Of a stretch of DNA of 64,000 nt, positions 50,601 to 56,600 are shown piece after piece. The translations under genes and the position numbers were made by a program. Below the pieces are notes generated by a model that worked only from the letters and a program-made list of their open reading frames with translations, ran no database searches and had not been told where the DNA came from. The stretch is from Chrysogorgia sp. JL179-B06. Lineage: Eukaryota; Cnidaria; Anthozoa; Scleralcyonacea; Chrysogorgiidae. The first letter of the stretch is position 1. The number at the start of each line of letters is the position of its first letter. The stretch covers positions 3,707,001 through 3,771,000 of the forward strand of contig JAYKKM010000196.1 of the NCBI GenBank assembly GCA_035772405.1, in the 5' to 3' direction.

Positions 50601-53600
50601 TAGGCCTATTTCTCTCACTTCTGCGGAGATCTTGTGGTACATGTAGAAGAATTCTTCGCTCCAGCAGTATTAAATAGAAAGTGTGTGAAGTTGATCGTCC
50701 AGGTTGTTGTAGTCTTGAGAAAGACTATTGTTGGTTACTGACGTTTCGACGGCCTCAGTGGGACTACAACAACCTGGACGATCAACTTCACACATCTAAT
50801 GATACTCCTTATAGGTTCAAACCATTTACAGTATTAAATAACTTAGATCCTACCGAATTCGGTGGTGTCGGGCTCTTCTGCCACATAAGCCCTCCTTGTT
50901 AGTATAATTCATATACATGGGCTGAGGCTATACCGATGGTACTGGAAACGCTGTCCGGTATTGTGCTGTTTGACTACCAAAAGGCCGTTTGTTAGTATGA
51001 ACAATTATCCCCACTCCAACAAACAATCCCTGAACAGCGCTTCACACGTTGTTCTCGATGGAACAGGAAATCGATGACCAAGTTTTTAACAAAGAAGGGG
51101 ATTGACAGTTTCAGAATTTCCCCCCTCAAACCTGCTATCAGTACCTGAAAATGCACCGATGACACAACGATCTCTGAAGTCGTACTAAAGAATACCTCTA
51201 GTAAAATACAAAGCGCCGTTGATATTCAAACCTGGTATACAGAAAATCGACTCCATCTGAACGTTTCCACGTGTAAAGAACTTTTTATACATTGGAGAAC
51301 TTGACGTAGTTGCTCACGCAAAAATCCTGGGTTTGACTATCAGCAACAACTTGAAGTGGAATGAACATGTTACGAACATTATCAAGAAAGCTAACAAACG
51401 TTTACATTTTATTATCCAGTTGGGGCGTGTAAAGGTACATGCGTTAGATCAATCTTAGAATTTAGTTGCCAGGTTTTTCATTATGCCTTGCCAGATTACC
51501 TATCCAACGCAATTGAACGAGTTCAGAAGAGATAAAACTTATCCATCGTTTATTGGAATACGAACTACTGTACGTAGATCACCTATTCTTAGGCACAGCG
51601 GTCTTGCATCCCTTGGTGATAGGCGTACAAACACATATTTGAAGTTGTTTAGTGAGATAATTAGTAATCCTGATCATAAATTAGCGCATCATCTTCCACC
51701 AAAGAACGTTTCATGTTACAACCTCGTGCTTTCTCGCTACCGCGTTCTAAAACTGCCAGATTCCAAAAGACTTATTCCTTCATCGATTAAAGCAGCTCAT
51801 AGTTGTACATCGATTGTTTTAACCCAATCCTTTTCTCTTTTTGTAAATAGTGAGTAGTTTGGTACCTATTATTTATCTAATTTTTGTAATTATTTAGTAT
51901 TTTTATATGTCAACCGCATGCAATTCAATTTTATTGTAAAGTGTTGGATGAATGAGGTTGTTCAAATTGTCTGAATCATTTGCGCGAGTCATTCACAAAG
52001 AAGGTGAAGTCTGTCTGGTCTGTCTGGTTTCAGGCAGGCTGCATCTTGGGATACCAATGCAGGTCCATCCAACGGCGTCAGTCTGGCTATGGGCTCTCCT
52101 GGTTGTCCTCTGACATCTTCAAGCGAATACAGCGAGTCCGACTGATCTACTCCAATCAGTAGATTTTCTCCAACCAGTATAGATTTTCTCCAATCAGTAG
52201 ATTTACTCCAATCAGTAGATTTACAGTAGATCTACAATAGGTCTGGGTCCTATGACTGGAAACGTAATCCCATTCAAGTGCTTCAATTTCGACTTGTACA
52301 CGTTCCAATCCACCACCTCCATGTTACCTGTCACTCGTTCTATTGTGTAAGCTGAGGCTTCGTTGCAGCTATAGGCTCTCCCATCTGTACTGCTAATCTG
52401 GAAATCCACTATGAAGAAGCTATCAAACCTTTCTTTGTTGTCATTCAGTACATTAACAGGCAGTTTACAAGGCTCCCCTTCAAGGCCAAGCTCTGCAGCA
52501 ACATCGCTGTTTAAATAGGAACTGCAGATTTCTTTCCCATGCACGATGGTTGTGAAGGTCTTTTTGGTCTGTGCCAGTTTTTCCCATTCTCTGCGATACC
52601 ATGCACATTCGGCTCCTGTTAGAAGACTCCCCTCAATGTCGTTACAAGACATCTGAAACAAAGCTTGTGGTCTTTGGCTACGTCAGGCCTCTCAACAAAG
52701 GGCGTGCGATCGCTCATGCGTGCACACACGCGCCCAATCTTGAAGCGAGCGATTGATCAGCCACGCAAAATATTAATTTCTTAAACAATGAAACGAGTTG
52801 TTGGAAAATCATTTTGAGAAACCATTATCTCTTGCAAATAATGCTCTCAAATAATGGAAAGCTTCAAGATCTTCGTAAAAAGCCACTATTCCATATCGCC
52901 ATACGCAAAGTCCTTGTGGAAATCCGTAGAAATCTTGTGGAAATGCGTAATAATAATAATGTTTACCATTTATATAGCGCAAATTAGCATGTGTATATGA
53001 TCAAATGCGCTTTACAACATCGACAATTTATTCTATTATATTCAGTACCTAGTACCCAGTACCCCAATCAATTAACCTTAGCTATTTATTTTTACAGTTT
53101 TTATCATCATTAGTTTTCCGAACTATTTATCCTAACCCGCCCTGTCAACTGGGGAGTTGACAGGGTGCCCACGACTTTCGGCAGAGTGTTGACCAAGTCG
53201 TATAATTCTTCTTGTTGCAAGAGAACGTAGAACTTACTCTCTTCAGTATTTACAAAATTAACATTGAGCTGGACAGTAATGAAATTCACGGATTGATTAA
53301 TACTACTGGAGTCATATGTTGTGCCTCTCTTAAGTTAGGCAAAGATTGAGATGTGGTATGCATACCACTGAATGGAAGTGATGTCACATCTTGGGACGGA
53401 ATCAATGGAATTGTTGCACTGAAGTTACTGTGGTTGAACCACTGCGCCTACACACGCCAATGTTAAACAAGGAGCGATTGATTGCGCCCACAAAATATTT
53501 ATTTCTTAGACAATGGAGCGAGTTGTTGGAAACTCATTTTGAGAAACCATTGTCGCTTGGACATTCGAGACCTCATGTGCTCTTAACTCATGATAATAGA

Positions 53601-56600
53601 AAAGCTTCAAGATCTTCGTAAAAAGCTACAATTCCATATCGCCATACGCAAAGTCCTTTTGGAAATCGGTAATGCGTCGCAAGGAGTTCCCAATCCGCTG
53701 TACTTTGGCAGGCCTCATCACGAGCATCCCTGGATCAAACTTGTCTGTCGAACCTTCAACGTACGTTCAACGACTGTTGATGCACCATAAAACTATAGTT
53801 ATTTTATGGCAACGACGGGTGGAGCACAGAAGAAACAATCGAGATTATAAACCATGTGGTCGAGATCTTGTGAGAGGCCTTGTCGAGCGCCGAAGGCACG
53901 AGAACCCTCTAGCGGGGTTCAGGTTTACAACAAAATATGATCATAAACAGCATAATTTTAGTCTACTTTCACTTTCTTCGTCAATAGCTGACTAGTTTAC
54001 GTCAAAATTAATTTTGTCGAAATTAATCGCGACCATAGTGTCTGTCAAATTGTCGGCGCTATATTGGACGACCCTGCCGAGCACGAATCGCCGTCATTCT
54101 CGCTGTTGGTCGACCAACTCGTGGTTCGCCCCAACAAGCGTTGGAAGCAGATCACGAACATTCTCACATGGATGCAGGCGTTTTCTATTTATATGTTGGT
54201 ATTGACCGGGTATTGGCCAGCCTGTGCAGCCGATTTGTTGCTGTGCCAACTGCTGGTAATGCGCACAGCCCAGAAATTTGCTGGGGCCGAGTGGCAGTCA
54301 TATGATCGACGCAACCGTATGCAAGCTCAGCGAATGGTCACGTATGAATGCGGAATTGTTCCATTTTCACAGGCCAAGTTAGCTTCGACTCTGGAGTTGT
54401 TACATTGTTGGGCAGCCAAGCGATGGTGTTCTCGCAAAGAGCTAAAATCATTAATCGGCTATCTGCAACACGGCCGGCTTGTGTCATGGCTGGCTCAATC
54501 GGTCTCGCCTGCCATGGATGAAGTTTACCTTGCCGCATCCGCGCGCTCCTTGCACGTTGATTGGGGAAGGCTAAAAGGGATGACTCAAAAGGACCTGTCT
54601 GTTTTTTCCTGTTTTTTAATTTTTCGTTAGGTTATGGATAGCTACGGTTAGGGCTAGGTTTAAGGTTAGGATCAAGGTTAGGATCAAGGTTAGGGTTAGG
54701 ATTAGGATTGAGATTAGGATTAGGATTGAGATTAGGGTTAGGATTAGTAGTTCTAGACAATGTAAAGGTCCTTTTGAGTCATCAGCTCTTAGCCTTGGCT
54801 ACGGAGACCCAACGCTAAATAAGCCCAGTTTACGCCAGGTTATTCAAGGTATCAACTGCTCTCGTACAAGCTCCAGCATGCCTCTGTGGCCTATCACTAG
54901 GGATGTGTTGTGCACTATTCAACGTACTCTCGCCGCATCGAATACCTGTTTTGACTCGCTCATGTTCTGGTCGGCTTGTAGCCTCACGTTTTTTCGGTTT
55001 CTTGTGGGTTAGCAAACTTACATCAATAGATCATCGCCTCCTTCAACCCTTCCTGGCATCTTTCTCTGGCAGATGAGGAGTTTCTTCCAGGCCACCCATC
55101 CCCTGGTATGTGGCTCAGAATTAAAGTGTCCAAAACAGATCCCTTTGGTGCAGGTCACTATGTTTACATTGGTCGTACGTCGAACCATCTCTGTCCCATC
55201 CAAGCGCTTCAGCTATACATTGCTCGTCGGGGGGCCGCATTTGTTTGGTCTGACGATAAGTCCTCTCACTCCTGGCCTATGTCAACTTGTATCTCTGTGG
55301 GCAGACTACTCAGGAAGCTTCCACATTTGAGCGGCCACATTGGCGGCGGCCGCTGGTATCTAGGAACATTTGATTCAATCCTTGGGGCGATGGATCAGCC
55401 ATGCCTTTCTTTGTTATATTCGCACGGCACCGGATATGTTTCTTGCGTTGCCCCGCTGCTGTGAGGGTTGGAGACATTGTGGAGGAGGTTAACGGTAACC
55501 TTCTCGAACCCCTGGAGGTAACTGGAGGTAATCTAGAGAGTGTACCATTAGCATTCCTCATTTCCGGAGCCCAGCACAAATCACACTGTCGCACAATCGC
55601 AATGCCTAGCTAACGATCACGATTGCAATGCCTATAGCTACCATCTCCATCCCTATCGATCTGCAAATAAAATTTTACCTCCTTATTCACATCTTCTATA
55701 TCTGAGTCAAGAGCCTTCCTTTTTTCAACAATTTCTCTAAAAATGGAAAGAAAAAAATACATACATGTATTGGATATATGTAATATATTAAAAAGAGAAA
55801 TAACTGAACTTTGTTAATTGTTGAAAAATACCTGTATAAAATGTACTGTATTATATACTGTATAAGGGCTAGGAAAAATACATTTTATATATATTTTGAA
55901 ATACCTGCCCTGTATTATCTATTGAATAAAATATATATTGTAATTAGACTTTCACATTTTAAATAAAAGAAATTCGAGCATGTTCTGTAGAGAACATGTA
56001 CTGTATATATATAGGATCTTTATGACTAATTCTTTATACACATACTTTAATTGTCTGGACATTAAGTCAACTTGCTTTAACAGATGGGCAGGCTGTGAAT
56101 GTATTTGTAGTAATTCTTCCTTTTGGTTCTGCTCTTCATATAAATTTTTTTCACATTCAATTTGAATTTCTTTTACTTCAACTTCTCGAGATTCTAATTC
56201 TTCTTTTAAACTCTTGCTCTCTTGGATTCTTTTAGCCACTTCAACTTTCATTTCCTCAATGAATTTGTTGATTTCTTTCACTTCTTTTTCAATTTCATCT
56301 GCTTTGGGCATACGAGAGTACTCTTTTTCTAACATAGTTCTTTCTTCCTTCAGTCCATCCAAGACAAAATCCAACTGGTACTGCCTTTCATCAGCTTGTG
56401 CTAATTCATTAGAATGCTTTAAAAGATCTTGTCTTAGTCTGCTTCCTTCTGTTGCCTCACCTTCAGGAAAATTATTTGCCTTTTCCAGTTCTGATCGCTG
56501 TTTTTGAACATCCTGGTGTAATTCTTTTGCATTATGTAACAATGAGGTTTCTGATTCCCTGGTAGACTGCAATAGTTTATGGTGAGAAGTGTACGTTGAT

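Noticed and set aside
48727..55678. Missing CCDC146 exons in the 7-kb intron 3
   Set aside because: Residues on both sides align with human without a gap, and the phases agree.
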